This document shows positions 53,581 through 63,071 of a stretch of 64,000 bases of DNA, one piece after another; the stretch's first letter is position 1, and the number at the start of each line of letters is the position of its first letter. This DNA comes from JAWPMT01 sp965267435. GTDB taxonomy: Bacteria > Bacteroidota > Bacteroidia > Cytophagales > Cyclobacteriaceae. Location of the stretch: NCBI GenBank assembly GCA_965267435.1, contig OZ253960.1, positions 3,720,001 through 3,784,000 of the forward strand, read 5' to 3'. The notes under the pieces are model-generated. The model made no database searches, had not been told where the DNA came from, and saw nothing but the letters and a program-made list of their open reading frames with translations. Both the position numbers and the translations under genes were made by a program.

Positions 53581-54576
53581 TTAGGCTTCCTCAGTTGTTA
53601 GCTTGATCCAAATCTGATCCTTCAGCTCCTGCAAACCCACCTGGGCCACACTGGAGATGAACAAATGAGGCAACGCGCCTAACTCCTCAGAAATCTCCTG
53701 TTGGAGCTCCTCATCGAGCATATCTGACTTCGAAATGGCCACCAGACGATCTTTGTCAAGCAATTCTGGATTATGTTTTTCCAGCTCATTCAGCAGGATG
53801 CGATACTCCTTCTCGATATCGTCGGCATCCGCCGGGATAAGAAACAGCAACATGCTGTTCCGCTCTATGTGGCGGAGGAAGCGCGTACCCAACCCCCGAC
53901 CTTCGGCGGCCCCCTCTATGATCCCGGGAATGTCGGCCATTACAAACGATCTATGGTCCCTGTAAGCAACTACGCCGAGGTTAGGCGTCAGTGTCGTAAA
54001 TGGATAATCGGCGATTTCGGGCTTGGCGGCCGAAAGGACGGAGAGGAGCGTCGATTTGCCGGCATTTGGGAAACCTACAAGGCCGACGTCGGCCAGTAGC
54101 TTCAACTCCAGTATGACCTCCTTTTCTATCGCCTCCTCACCGGGCTGCGCATATCTGGGGGCCTGATTGGTCGAACTCTTATAGTGGCTGTTGCCCTGCC
54201 CGCCTCGACCGCCTGCGAGTATGACCTGCTCCTCGCCATCATCAAGAATCTCCGCCAGCTGCTCGCCGGTGTTTTGATCTCGCGCCACGGTACCCAGCGG
54301 TACCTCCAGGATAATGTCCTCCCCATCGCGGCCTGTGCGATTACCGCCCTCGCCCGGCAGCCCATTCTCCGCACGAATGTGCTTGCGATAGCGCAAATGC
54401 AGGAGCGTCCACATCTGCTTATTGCCACGCAAGATCACATGACCTCCACGGCCCCCATCGCCTCCATCCGGCCCCCCTTTGGGCACAAACTTCTCTCTCC
54501 TAAAATGAACAGAGCCAGCGCCTCCGGCACCCGATCGGGCGTAGAGCTTGACGTGATCTATGAAGTTGGTCTCCAT
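53581..54576 (-). CDS. obg: GTPase Obg (CgtA)
   Basis: A ribosome-associated GTPase of 331 residues: a glycine-rich Obg fold (GAGSVHFRREKFVPKGGPDGG) followed by a G domain with GFPNAGKSTLLS (P loop) and the switch motif ADIPGIIEGAAEGRGLG. The C terminus ends soon after the G domain, so it lacks the OCT extension, as is usual outside Firmicutes. It is 9 bases after adk on the same strand. Confidence 0.95.
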   Translation of the reverse strand: METNFIDHVKLYARSGAGGAGSVHFRREKFVPKGGPDGGDGGRGGHVILRGNKQMWTLLHLRYRKHIRAENGLPGEGGNRTGRDGEDIILEVPLGTVARDQNTGEQLAEILDDGEEQVILAGGRGGQGNSHYKSSTNQAPRYAQPGEEAIEKEVILELKLLADVGLVGFPNAGKSTLLSVLSAAKPEIADYPFTTLTPNLGVVAYRDHRSFVMADIPGIIEGAAEGRGLGTRFLRHIERNSMLLFLIPADADDIEKEYRILLNELEKHNPELLDKDRLVAISKSDMLDEELQQEISEELGALPHLFISSVAQVGLQELKDQIWIKLTTEEA

Positions 54577-54585
54577 CGAAGGAAA

Positions 54586-55158
54586 CTAGAAGGAACCGAT
54601 GGCATCGGCGATCTTCTGACTGATGTCTTCTATTGATCCCACCCCATGAATGCTGTTGAACTTGCCTTGCACTTCATAGTAATGGGCGACAGGTGCAGTC
54701 TCGTTTTTATATACCTGAATCCGGGTATTGATCTTTTCTTCGTTCTGATCGTCCACGCGTCCCGAGGTTTTGCCACGATCCAAAAGACGGCGCTTGAGCT
54801 CCTCCTCCGGCACCTCCAAAGAGATCATTCCTGAAATGCGCAGCGCATGCGACTTGAGCATGGTATCCAGCGCCTCCGCTTGAGGCACAGTCCGTGGGAA
54901 GCCATCGAAAATGAAGCCTTTGTCGTCCAGGTGGTGCTCAATCTTGTCCTCGACCATCTTGATGACCACCTCATCCGGGACTAGTTTGCCTGCGTCCATG
55001 AATCCCTGGGCCAGTTTTCCAAGCTCGGTACCTTCACCCAGATGCTTCCTAAACAGGTCTCCTGTGGATAGGTGAACGAGACCGTAGTTGTTGATTAATC
55101 TTTCACTTTGAGTGCCCTTCCCGGCGCCGGGAGGACCAAAAAGTACAATGTTTAACAT
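54586..55158 (-). CDS. adk: Adenylate kinase
   Basis: It interconverts ATP+AMP and 2 ADP. The 190-residue product has GPPGAGKGTQSE, LSTGDLFRKHLGEGTELG and IFDGFPRTVPQAEALD; the lid is short (residues about 125-140, GKTSGRVDDQNEE) without the zinc cysteines, the short type found in many bacteria. The first gene of an adk-obg unit. Confidence 0.97.
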   Translation of the reverse strand: MLNIVLFGPPGAGKGTQSERLINNYGLVHLSTGDLFRKHLGEGTELGKLAQGFMDAGKLVPDEVVIKMVEDKIEHHLDDKGFIFDGFPRTVPQAEALDTMLKSHALRISGMISLEVPEEELKRRLLDRGKTSGRVDDQNEEKINTRIQVYKNETAPVAHYYEVQGKFNSIHGVGSIEDISQKIADAIGSF

Positions 55159-55180
55159 AGTGCCGTCTTCAATGAAGCGC

Positions 55181-55188
55181 CAAAGGTA
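55181..55188 (-). promoter_or_regulatory. -7 element (TACCTTTG) of adk-obg
   Basis: A perfect TAnnTTTG on the minus strand, predicting a start near 55174 and a leader of about 16 bases. No -33 TTTG at the right distance. Confidence 0.6.
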
Positions 55189-55330
55189 ACCGAATCGCGA
55201 CGATTATTGGACCGGCCCTTCAAGGATTTCCCATCCCTTGCTCATTGCCAAAAAGAACCCGTCGGCGGAAATAAGTGGAGCGGAGAATAGACCCCGCTCC
55301 AGACTTACCTAGTACACTTGCTCATTGTCT

Positions 55331-57691
55331 TTATTCACTCCGCAATCCATCCGTAGGATTCGCCGTGCTAACCTTATGTATCTGGGAACTAAGCGTCAAC
55401 AGGACGGTGAAGAGAATGACCAATATGGCCATAATAACGGGACCAGCACTCATCGCCATGTGGTACTCGTAGATGGTGTCCATAAATAGCTTAATAAGAT
55501 AATAGCTGATGGGGGCGCCCAGCACCATGGCGATGATCATGAAAATCATGAAGTACGACCCTACAGCTTTGACCAAGGATCCAAGGCCAGCGCCCAGTAC
55601 TTTGCGAATGCTGAATTCCTTACGGCGCCCAGCAACATTCAAGGCTACCAACCCATAGAGACCGAAACAGGACAACATCAGTGCCATGATGGCGACAGTG
55701 GACATCATCACCTTGTGGCCATTGATATTTCGGAAGAAATCGTTGAACATGTCACCTTGATAATCACCTTCGAATGGAAAGTCTGGGAAAAGGGCGAGCC
55801 ATTGCGATTGAAGCTGTGCAAATGCTTCTTTCGAAGCACCAGACCTCGCCTTCAATGCCAGATACCTATAGTCCTCCTCGTTGTCTACCCGTAAGAAAAT
55901 GGGTAGGATCTCCGCCCAAAAACTGTAGTAGTGAAAGTCCTCCAGCACCCCAATCACCGTGTATTGAGCGCTGTCGAAGCGAAACCTCTGACCTATGGGG
56001 TCATCCCATTCCAGCTGTCGGGCAAAAGTCTCATTGATCAATACGGCGGTCTCATCGGATGCATAGTCTTCTCTGAAATCACGCCCTTCGACGACCTTCA
56101 GCCCCATCGTAGATACATAGTTGGCCGCCACATCCAGTCGCGAAGCTTCAAACTTCCGATCCGGAAACTGCAGGATCGACGAGGATGAACTTCTACCCAG
56201 ATGATGCCGTCCCCCTGAAACCTGCTCTACCTCAGGCACCGCCATCATAGAATTCCTCAGCTTTTCATACGACGCATGGTCACGGACGCTGACCATCATG
56301 GTATTGTCCCTATCGTAGCCCCATGGTCTCTCGGCAATCCAATCGGTATTGAGACTGAAGGTGATACCGCAGACCACGGTGATACATGCTAAGATGTACT
56401 GGATGGTCAGGAAAATCTTCGTCAGCTTGTTGCGCTTCCCAAACTTGAGACTGCCGCGGAAGATGTTGACCGCCTGAAACCTGGAGATGTAAAGCGCGGG
56501 ATACGCCCCAGAAGCCACGGCCGTAAGTACTAGCATACCAACGACGAAGATGACAAACTGGATGCTGAGAACGTCGAGGTAGAACTCAACGGCAAACAGG
56601 CTCTTGAGCCCTGGGAGGAAAATCGTCTGGGCAATCACAAAGCCCATCAACAAGGCTAAAAACGCCAAAACGAGGTTCTCGATGAGAAACTGAACGACGA
56701 GTCTCCCCCGATTGGCACCGATGACTTTCCGCACGCCGATTTCTTTCAATCGCTTTGTGGCCGACGCAATCGCGATATTCAGATAGTTCAAGCAGGCCAG
56801 GGCCAACATGAAAAGGCCGATGATGGTCAGGACAACATGCCCCTCCCGGTCCGATTCGCCAGATATATCCCAACGGATCTCATTGGAACGATCGTAGAGC
56901 GTCGATAGGGGCTCCATAGTGAAGTCCTCTACTTCCCAGTCGGTTTGCGCATCATTGGTGACCCCTCTGTAATTGTTGGCGCCAGCCGCTATCAGGGAAA
57001 CATCCTGCGCATCCCTCAATTCGAGGAATGTTGCCCGAATATTCGTGGACCAATCAGAGGGTTGAAATTCCTCAACGGTCTCCAACAAGTCAAAGGAGGT
57101 CAGGAAGGCGAAACTCAGGCTAGTGGTCATTGGTTCAATCTCAACGACACCCGAAACAGTAAGGATCACTTTCTGACCGGAGTTGAAGCGCATTTCGATT
57201 GGTTTGCCCAGTGGGTCCTCATCCCCGAAGTACTTCGTGGCGACCTCATCGTTGATCACAACCTTGCCTCTTTCAATCAGTGAACCTCCTCCCCTGCGCA
57301 CAAAGTCGTAATCAAACATTTCGAAGTACTCGTGATCGACCATCATCACGTATTCCTGAAATACGTTTTCGTCGCGCTTGACAATGACATCCCGATAATT
57401 GATGCGGGTGTATCGCTCGATTTGGGAAAAGTCCTGCTTCAACTGCGCACCAATAGGCGCAGGCGACACACCATACAAATTGGCCTCTCCATCCCTATTC
57501 ACGAGACTTGTGACCATGAAGAGTCGATCGCGCTTGGTGTGGATTTCTTCCATCCCCATTTCCAGGGACAGGTAGGCATAAGTGACCATGCAGGTGCCCA
57601 CGGCCAACGCCAGGCCAAACACATTAATAAAGGCAGAGAGAGGATTCTTGAGTAGGTTCCTCAGGGAGGACTTGAGGTAATTTTTGAGCAT
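55331..57691 (-). CDS. MacB/FtsX-like ABC permease (large, two-module)
   Basis: A 786-residue permease with the same layout as that at 45 kb: an N-terminal helix after MLKNYLKSSLRNLLKNPLSAFINVFGLALAVGTC, a periplasmic core, a first bundle (VLTIIGLFMLALACLNYLNIAIASATKRLKEIGVRKVIGA), a second core and a final bundle (VAIMALMLSCFGLYGLVALNVAGRRKEFSIRKVLGAG). It has no cytoplasmic prefix. Substrate unknown. It stands alone on the minus strand, with about 170 bases of non-coding DNA beyond its stop. Confidence 0.92.
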   Translation of the reverse strand: MLKNYLKSSLRNLLKNPLSAFINVFGLALAVGTCMVTYAYLSLEMGMEEIHTKRDRLFMVTSLVNRDGEANLYGVSPAPIGAQLKQDFSQIERYTRINYRDVIVKRDENVFQEYVMMVDHEYFEMFDYDFVRRGGGSLIERGKVVINDEVATKYFGDEDPLGKPIEMRFNSGQKVILTVSGVVEIEPMTTSLSFAFLTSFDLLETVEEFQPSDWSTNIRATFLELRDAQDVSLIAAGANNYRGVTNDAQTDWEVEDFTMEPLSTLYDRSNEIRWDISGESDREGHVVLTIIGLFMLALACLNYLNIAIASATKRLKEIGVRKVIGANRGRLVVQFLIENLVLAFLALLMGFVIAQTIFLPGLKSLFAVEFYLDVLSIQFVIFVVGMLVLTAVASGAYPALYISRFQAVNIFRGSLKFGKRNKLTKIFLTIQYILACITVVCGITFSLNTDWIAERPWGYDRDNTMMVSVRDHASYEKLRNSMMAVPEVEQVSGGRHHLGRSSSSSILQFPDRKFEASRLDVAANYVSTMGLKVVEGRDFREDYASDETAVLINETFARQLEWDDPIGQRFRFDSAQYTVIGVLEDFHYYSFWAEILPIFLRVDNEEDYRYLALKARSGASKEAFAQLQSQWLALFPDFPFEGDYQGDMFNDFFRNINGHKVMMSTVAIMALMLSCFGLYGLVALNVAGRRKEFSIRKVLGAGLGSLVKAVGSYFMIFMIIAMVLGAPISYYLIKLFMDTIYEYHMAMSAGPVIMAILVILFTVLLTLSSQIHKVSTANPTDGLRSE

Positions 57692-57759
57692 CGTGAGCTT
57701 TTGACTTTTAGCATTAGATGCGGCCGCCTCGTGGAAGGTTGCTTCCCGGAGCGACTTTT

Positions 57760-58968
57760 CTACTTCAGGGTGGAAAGCGACCTGATCGCAAAGACGATGC
57801 TGGTCAACGACAATACGGTTGCAAGCGCGAAAGGAGCTCCCGGAAAGTAGATGTCGTTTTCCGGTGCCGTGAAGTAGTAGAAGATGCCTGTCATCAACGG
57901 AGGCCCAATGATCGAGGTGAAACTCATCAAACTTGTCAATCCCCCCTGTAGCTCACCCTGCTCAGTAGCACTGACTTGCGAGGACATGATGCCCTGCATA
58001 GAGGGCCCGGCGAGACCTCCAAGGCAGTAGGGTAGCATGATAACGTAGATCATCCAGCCTTCGGTAGCCATGGCAATAAGCAGTAACCCCAGGGCATTGA
58101 AGGATAGTCCCAGATACAGTGCATTCTTCTGACCCACCCGAGACACGACAGGTTTGATCACCAGGCCCTGCACGATGGTGATAAGAACACCTATGAACCC
58201 TAGTGAAAGTCCCACATCACGCGGGCTCCAATCAAAACTCTCTTGCGTAAAAAAGGCCCACGTACTGTGCGTGGCATGTTGCGCCACATACACAAAGAAC
58301 AAGGCGATGAGCAGTCCCGCGATGATTGTGTATTTGCGCAACTGGAGCAAAGTTCCTACGGGGTTGGCCCTGCGCAGCTCAAATGGACGCCGATTCTCCG
58401 GAGAGAGCGACTCAGGCACTACAAAGAATCCATACAGCCAGTTGACGAAGGTCAGTCCTGCGGAAGCGAAGAAAGGGACTCGTGGGCCCATCTCACCTAG
58501 TAAACCACCAATTACCGGCCCGACGATGAAACCCAAGCCAAAGGCGGCCCCGATCAATCCAAAATTCTGCGCACGTTTCTCCGGCGTAGAAATATCGGCC
58601 ACATAAGCGGATGCCGTGGTGAATGACGCTCCTCCGATCCCTGCGATCACACGGCCAAGAAAAAGCCATCCGATGGTAGGTGCCAACGCGAGGAACAGGT
58701 AGTCCACCGCCAGCCCAAAAAGAGAAATCAATAATACAGGCCGGCGGCCAAAGTGATCACTGAGCCCCCCCAGGATCGGGGCGAAAAGAAATTGAAAGAA
58801 GGCATATACAAAAATCAGCCAGCCCGAGTAAATGGAAGCTTCACTGAGTGTCCCACCAATAAGGTCTGAAATCAGCGTCGGCATGATGGGAATGATAATT
58901 CCCAGGCCCGTAATGTCGATAAGGACCGTTACAAAAATGAAGCCCAGGGCCGCGGATCGGTTTTTCAT
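57760..58968 (-). CDS. MFS transporter, tetracycline-efflux-like subfamily
   Basis: A 402-residue transporter with 12 predicted helices. PILGGLSDHFGRRPVLLISLFG is the motif A of the TetA-like drug:H+ antiporter group and VAGIGGASFTTASAYVADISTPEKRAQNFGLIGAAFGLGFIVGPVIGG the motif C region. This is a chromosomal member of a large group; resistance should not be assumed from sequence. No regulator adjacent. Confidence 0.88.
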   Translation of the reverse strand: MKNRSAALGFIFVTVLIDITGLGIIIPIMPTLISDLIGGTLSEASIYSGWLIFVYAFFQFLFAPILGGLSDHFGRRPVLLISLFGLAVDYLFLALAPTIGWLFLGRVIAGIGGASFTTASAYVADISTPEKRAQNFGLIGAAFGLGFIVGPVIGGLLGEMGPRVPFFASAGLTFVNWLYGFFVVPESLSPENRRPFELRRANPVGTLLQLRKYTIIAGLLIALFFVYVAQHATHSTWAFFTQESFDWSPRDVGLSLGFIGVLITIVQGLVIKPVVSRVGQKNALYLGLSFNALGLLLIAMATEGWMIYVIMLPYCLGGLAGPSMQGIMSSQVSATEQGELQGGLTSLMSFTSIIGPPLMTGIFYYFTAPENDIYFPGAPFALATVLSLTSIVFAIRSLSTLK

Positions 58969-59125
58969 GGTAGCACGCTGAGGACGGATTAGAGAAATGC
59001 GAATCTACGTCAAAATGCATGGGTGGTGGTACATGCTGTGATTTATAAACATTAATTTTATGCAGAATTGATGTATGATAGGTAACTTGTGGTGCAAGCC
59101 CATTTTTCCACTACCCCATTCACGC

Positions 59126-60241
59126 ATGGCCTATTCCATTAACCCCAATCGAGAAGCCCCCTGGAATGACCTTCCACTGATGCCCATTCCCGATGACCAA
59201 TTCAAGACGCTAGAGGTTTACGAACAGCTGGGGAAGGCCAAGCAAGCGCTTGGTCGCCTCCAGGGTCGTAGCATCGCCATCCCCAATCAGGGAGTCTTGA
59301 TCAACACGATCAGTCTGCAGGAGGCCAAGGCCTCGAGTGCGATTGAAAATATCTTCACGACAGACGATGAACTGTACAAGGCATTCAGCGAAGGCCAGGA
59401 CGAGGTCTCCGGTCCTCCAAAGGAAGTCCTACGGTATCGGGAGGCGCTGTGGACGGGCACCAAGTACCTTACCGAGAATGGGTTCGACAGGCAATACTTC
59501 ATACAGATCTACCGTGTCGTGAAGCAGGCCAACGATGGGATCCGCCCACCATTTGCGCAGATAGTCATCAAGAGGGGCAACTCGGGACCGAGCGCCGGGC
59601 AGGTCGTCTACACGCCACCACGGGGAAACGGCGTATTGGAACCGAAGCTGGACAACCTCGCCGAATTTGCCAATGACAATGACAAGTATCCCGCCGATCC
59701 CTTGATCAAAATGGCGATTGCCCACTGTCAGTTTGAGATGATCCACCCCTTTCGGGATGGTAATGGCAGGACAGGTCGTGTGTTTAACATCCACTACCTC
59801 ACGCAGCAGGGATTGCTCGACTATCCCATTCTGTTTCTCAGTAAGTACATCATCGACAACAAAAGCGATTACTACGCATTGCTGGCGGGAGTTTCTCAGC
59901 GGGGCGCCTGGGAGAAATGGATCGTCTACATGCTGAGGGCCATCGAAGTGACCTCCAATATCACCTACAATAAGATCAATGACATCATTTCCGCAAAGGA
60001 TGCGATCCTGGAAGAAGTATCGAAGTCGACCGATATCCGACGCCCGGACCAGCTGATCGAAGCGATTTTTCAGAACCCTTACATCAAGGTGAAGCACCTG
60101 ACGGATGAGAGGATCTATGCCGAAAACACGGCTCGAAACTACCTGAACATATTGGCTGATATGGGGGTCCTCGAAAAGCGATCCATTCAAGGGCACCACT
60201 ACTACCTCAACCTGGAATTGTACAGGATCCTTGCCGACTGA
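59126..60241 (+). CDS. Fic-domain AMPylase, class II, with C-terminal winged helix
   Basis: A 371-residue protein. The Fic motif HPFRDGNGRTGR, with catalytic H207, transfers AMP to a target hydroxyl. The N-terminal helix carries the inhibitory motif S70-x3-E74-N75 (SSAIEN), the class II arrangement in which glutamate blocks the active site. The C-terminal 80 residues resemble a winged helix (VSKSTDIRRPDQLIEAIF...RNYLNILADMGVLE). The ATG at 59126 is chosen; an earlier one at 59075 would precede the -7-like TAACTTGT. It is a chromosomal form, with no antitoxin gene next to it. Confidence 0.9.
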   Translation: MAYSINPNREAPWNDLPLMPIPDDQFKTLEVYEQLGKAKQALGRLQGRSIAIPNQGVLINTISLQEAKASSAIENIFTTDDELYKAFSEGQDEVSGPPKEVLRYREALWTGTKYLTENGFDRQYFIQIYRVVKQANDGIRPPFAQIVIKRGNSGPSAGQVVYTPPRGNGVLEPKLDNLAEFANDNDKYPADPLIKMAIAHCQFEMIHPFRDGNGRTGRVFNIHYLTQQGLLDYPILFLSKYIIDNKSDYYALLAGVSQRGAWEKWIVYMLRAIEVTSNITYNKINDIISAKDAILEEVSKSTDIRRPDQLIEAIFQNPYIKVKHLTDERIYAENTARNYLNILADMGVLEKRSIQGHHYYLNLELYRILAD

Positions 60242-60242
60242 T

Positions 60243-60953
60243 ATGGCGGGATCGACCTCATCATTTACCGTCGAAGACATCCAGCAGCGATTGGAGCTTC
60301 TGGCCGATCCACAATTTCAAAAACAGTACGCCCGATATGGCATCGAAGCGCCACGAGCACTTGGCATTAGGAATCCCGTTATCCAAGCGCTGGCGAAAGA
60401 AGTTGGCAAGTCAGAGGAATTGGCGACTGCTCTTTGGGCTTCCCCCATACACGAAATGAAGCATGTGGCGATCCACGTCATGCCGTACGCAGCCTTGACA
60501 GAGTCACTGGTCTGGCAATGGACCGAGGACATGTACAGCTGGGACCTATGTGATGGCGCTTGTGCTCATTTGTTTCGAAGGGCGCCATTTGCACCAACAC
60601 TGTCATATCAACTGGCAGAGGATGAGCGCCTCTATGTTCGAAGGACTGGTCTGGTGCTCATGACGACTGTCGTCATACATCACAAACGACTCGAAGATGA
60701 GGCCATCAACGGATTTTTAATGACAGCTGAGAAGTACATCAACGATGACCGACCACTGGTCCAGAAAGCTATCAGTTGGTTGCTTAGGCAGGTTGGTAAA
60801 TCCCGCATAGACAGGCTGGAACTGGTTGTGCCGATTGCTGAACGATGGAGCGGCTTATCACAGAGGGGCGCGAGGTGGATCGGGAAAGATGTCCTCCGCG
60901 AGTTGCGAAAGGCAGCGATACGCGAACGACTGGAAAAGAAAAAGCCCATCTGA
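60243..60953 (+). CDS. DNA alkylation repair protein (AlkD family)
   Basis: A 236-residue all-helical HEAT-like repeat protein: LGIRNPVIQALAKEVGKSEELATALWASPIHEMKHVAIHVMP at the N-terminal half, then WTEDMYSWDLCDGACAHLF, and RLYVRRTGLVLMTT, all typical of AlkC/AlkD. AlkD excises bulky 7-alkyl or 3-alkyl purines. It starts one base after the fic stop (the chosen ATG), so the two genes are translationally coupled. The pairing is interesting because fic and repair functions are unrelated. Confidence 0.88.
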   Translation: MAGSTSSFTVEDIQQRLELLADPQFQKQYARYGIEAPRALGIRNPVIQALAKEVGKSEELATALWASPIHEMKHVAIHVMPYAALTESLVWQWTEDMYSWDLCDGACAHLFRRAPFAPTLSYQLAEDERLYVRRTGLVLMTTVVIHHKRLEDEAINGFLMTAEKYINDDRPLVQKAISWLLRQVGKSRIDRLELVVPIAERWSGLSQRGARWIGKDVLRELRKAAIRERLEKKKPI

Positions 60954-60970
60954 CGACGGGCTTCCTTTTT
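60942..60970. terminator. Bidirectional terminator
   Basis: AAGCCC (60942-60947) and GGGCTT (60958-60963) with a 10-base loop that holds the plus-strand stop, followed by CCTTTTT on the plus strand; the minus strand has a T-rich stretch as well. It ends the AlkD gene and the convergent barrel gene. Confidence 0.8.
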
Positions 60971-60991
60971 CGCAAATGCTTTGAACTCCTT

Positions 60992-61579
60992 CTATAGACC
61001 TTTTTTCACCAGGGCGTAGCCTATTGAGATCTGGAAGTTGGAGTTACTTGTTTCGAAATCAAAGTCAGTGTTGTCATTGTTGCTGAGCCCTAGGTTATAA
61101 CGACCGTGTACGTCCAAACCGAAAGGCAGGTCGAATCCGACACCGAAGGCCAGGCTGAAATCAGTGCTCTTCAACGTTTCTTCACCCAGGTCCTGTCCGT
61201 CAAACTCGTTGATCTCGCTGGTCAGAATCCCAAACCTCGGTCCCACTTGCAGATTGAGCGCCGGAATGGGGTAGAATTTGACCATTACAGGGATCTGCAC
61301 ATACGAGATTTTGGACTCCAGATCACCAATATCATCGGGAATCTCGAACCTTGTGAAATCGTAAAGTACCTCAGGCTGGATGGCAAACAATGCAATCTTC
61401 ACTGAGGCAAATAGTCCGGCGTGATACCCTGAGCTGTTGAATTCAGTATCATCATCAATCCCAAAATCGCTGGCATTAGGAAAGTTGAGACCTCCTTTAA
61501 CACCAAGCTTGAACTTCTGGGCAGATGCCGTTACAGCCAGGGCCAGAACGAATGTAAATAGCAGAGTAATTTTTTTCAT
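60992..61579 (-). CDS. Outer-membrane beta-barrel (porin family)
   Basis: A 195-residue protein with a signal peptide (KITLLFTFVLALAVTASAQ), then KFKLGVKGGLNFPNASDFG, alternating strands, and a terminal aromatic strand ending GYALVKKGL. It matches the porin-family/PF13568-like eight-strand barrels widespread in Bacteroidota. Role unknown. Closed by a bidirectional terminator. Confidence 0.88.
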   Translation of the reverse strand: MKKITLLFTFVLALAVTASAQKFKLGVKGGLNFPNASDFGIDDDTEFNSSGYHAGLFASVKIALFAIQPEVLYDFTRFEIPDDIGDLESKISYVQIPVMVKFYPIPALNLQVGPRFGILTSEINEFDGQDLGEETLKSTDFSLAFGVGFDLPFGLDVHGRYNLGLSNNDNTDFDFETSNSNFQISIGYALVKKGL

Positions 61580-61651
61580 AATGTGTGATAGCGTGTGTGT
61601 TTGCCAAATATTAGAAAAATCTCACACAATTACCTGAATACTGCAAAAAGA

Positions 61652-61673
61652 AAAGGGGGTAAATCCCCCCTTT
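61652..61673 (-). terminator. Terminator after the barrel-export operon
   Basis: AAAGGGGG (61652-61659) and CCCCC-TTT (61665-61673) form a GC-rich stem with a 4-5 base loop; minus-strand tail TTTTCTTTTT (from plus 61645-61654). It closes the gene ending at 61713. Confidence 0.88.
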
Positions 61674-61712
61674 CAGCAATCGAACCTACTACATGAAAAT
61701 CAATACCTTATG

Positions 61713-62912
61713 CTAGAAATATTTAGATAGCGAGAACTTGAGGAAGCTGTCTTCCCTGAAGAAATAGATAAACTCCGAATCTGACACCTTCGAAAAGATG
61801 CGGGCTTCTACCTCCGTCGTCCAGGATTCACCAATTCTGCGGTCCGCCTCAATAGAATAGATCCTTGTACTGTACTCCAGATCGACGATAGCCCCCATCA
61901 AGATCTGCGTGTCCTGGGTGTCATTGAATCCTATGCGGGAGCCAACAAAAACGTCATTTTGCAGGCTATTGAGTGCCAAAGTCCCGCGGTTGTCATACAA
62001 GTATTCGCCAAGTATACCCCAGTCAATTCCCGAGCCCCCAATATTGCCAAATGTGTATTCAACGCCCCCGACGATGGCCACCATGTCCTGGAGGTCATTC
62101 ATCCTGCGAATGGCTTCCAGCTTCCACAAAGCAGGACCTGTTGTAGCCTGCAGGTCCAACCCCACCTGGTGGATGACACCATATATGGGTCGAAATTCCT
62201 CAATGCTGGTGACGATCGGGTCACGGCCTGTGCCATAGAAATAAGAGAGACCTGCGTCAAACACGCCAAAGAACGTCGAATAGCGGACCGCTAGATCCGG
62301 CCTGTACTCCTCTGCAGAACTCTGAAACTCAAACTCCCGGCTGTCCAGTACAATGGGTGTTCTCAGTCGACCCTTCTCACCGGGAAAAGCCGGCCGACGG
62401 AAATAGGGAAGCAAGAAAAAATCCAATGTACCGAATCCGGTCAGGTAAGAGTAGTGCACCATGGGCTGACCGAGCTTCTCCTCCCCGTCGAAGCTTTCGA
62501 CGACGTCGGTCTGATTGATGATGTCCACCAAATGTGCCGACTCTGTCACTCCCCAGAATACCTTCTTTATCCCAATACTTACTTCGGCATTGTCTTGCAC
62601 CACCTGCCAGTACAGTTCGCGAATATCAAAATGCGTTCTGCGTTTGTCGTGTTGGTCGACCCGTGCAAAACCTACAAACTTGAAGGTGTACTTGCCGTCC
62701 AGCCATTCCCTTACATACTCGGGCTTGACTGCAAATGATAAGTAGGATCGCTCCTGACCTGGGTACAGGCCTTCCTGGAAGAAGTATCGATAGTCTGCGT
62801 TGAGCTCGACTCGAAAATCCTGGTACACTTCCTCTGCGTCCTGAGCGACGACCTCGGTCGCAATCACCCAAGCCGCCAGAAAAAATCCGACAACAACTTT
62901 CAACTTTTTCAT
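61713..62912 (-). CDS. Outer-membrane barrel of an RND/LolA-like export operon
   Basis: A 399-residue protein with a signal peptide (KVVVGFFLAAWVIATEVVAQ) and a long beta-strand body (FRVELNADYRYFFQEGLYPGQE, many aromatic-alternating strands) ending KFSLSKYF, a C-terminal phenylalanine typical of outer-membrane barrels. It is DUF1302/porin-like in general layout. The next two genes upstream encode a LolA-like protein and an RND exporter; the three make a plausible trans-envelope export system for a lipid or hydrophobic substrate. Confidence 0.8.
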   Translation of the reverse strand: MKKLKVVVGFFLAAWVIATEVVAQDAEEVYQDFRVELNADYRYFFQEGLYPGQERSYLSFAVKPEYVREWLDGKYTFKFVGFARVDQHDKRRTHFDIRELYWQVVQDNAEVSIGIKKVFWGVTESAHLVDIINQTDVVESFDGEEKLGQPMVHYSYLTGFGTLDFFLLPYFRRPAFPGEKGRLRTPIVLDSREFEFQSSAEEYRPDLAVRYSTFFGVFDAGLSYFYGTGRDPIVTSIEEFRPIYGVIHQVGLDLQATTGPALWKLEAIRRMNDLQDMVAIVGGVEYTFGNIGGSGIDWGILGEYLYDNRGTLALNSLQNDVFVGSRIGFNDTQDTQILMGAIVDLEYSTRIYSIEADRRIGESWTTEVEARIFSKVSDSEFIYFFREDSFLKFSLSKYF

Positions 62913-63071
62913 GTCAGTGGTATCAGTATAGTGTGTAGTCGCGGCTCAAAAGCCGTCATTCAGACCGAAGGGAAGAATCTCTATCATGGCAAAGACCAGC
63001 TTCTACTCTTGAAAGATCCTTCGCTGCGCTCTGGATGACGAATTATGGTTGCTTTTGAGCCTGTTGCATGA

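Noticed and set aside
57760..58968. Tetracycline resistance gene
   Set aside because: The protein is TetA-like by family only. There is no adjacent TetR and it is in core-genome surroundings, so a resistance label is not supported.
59429..60280. 283-codon minus-strand frame within fic
   Set aside because: The plus strand encodes the intact Fic motif here; the reverse frame has no recognisable feature and arises from codon bias.
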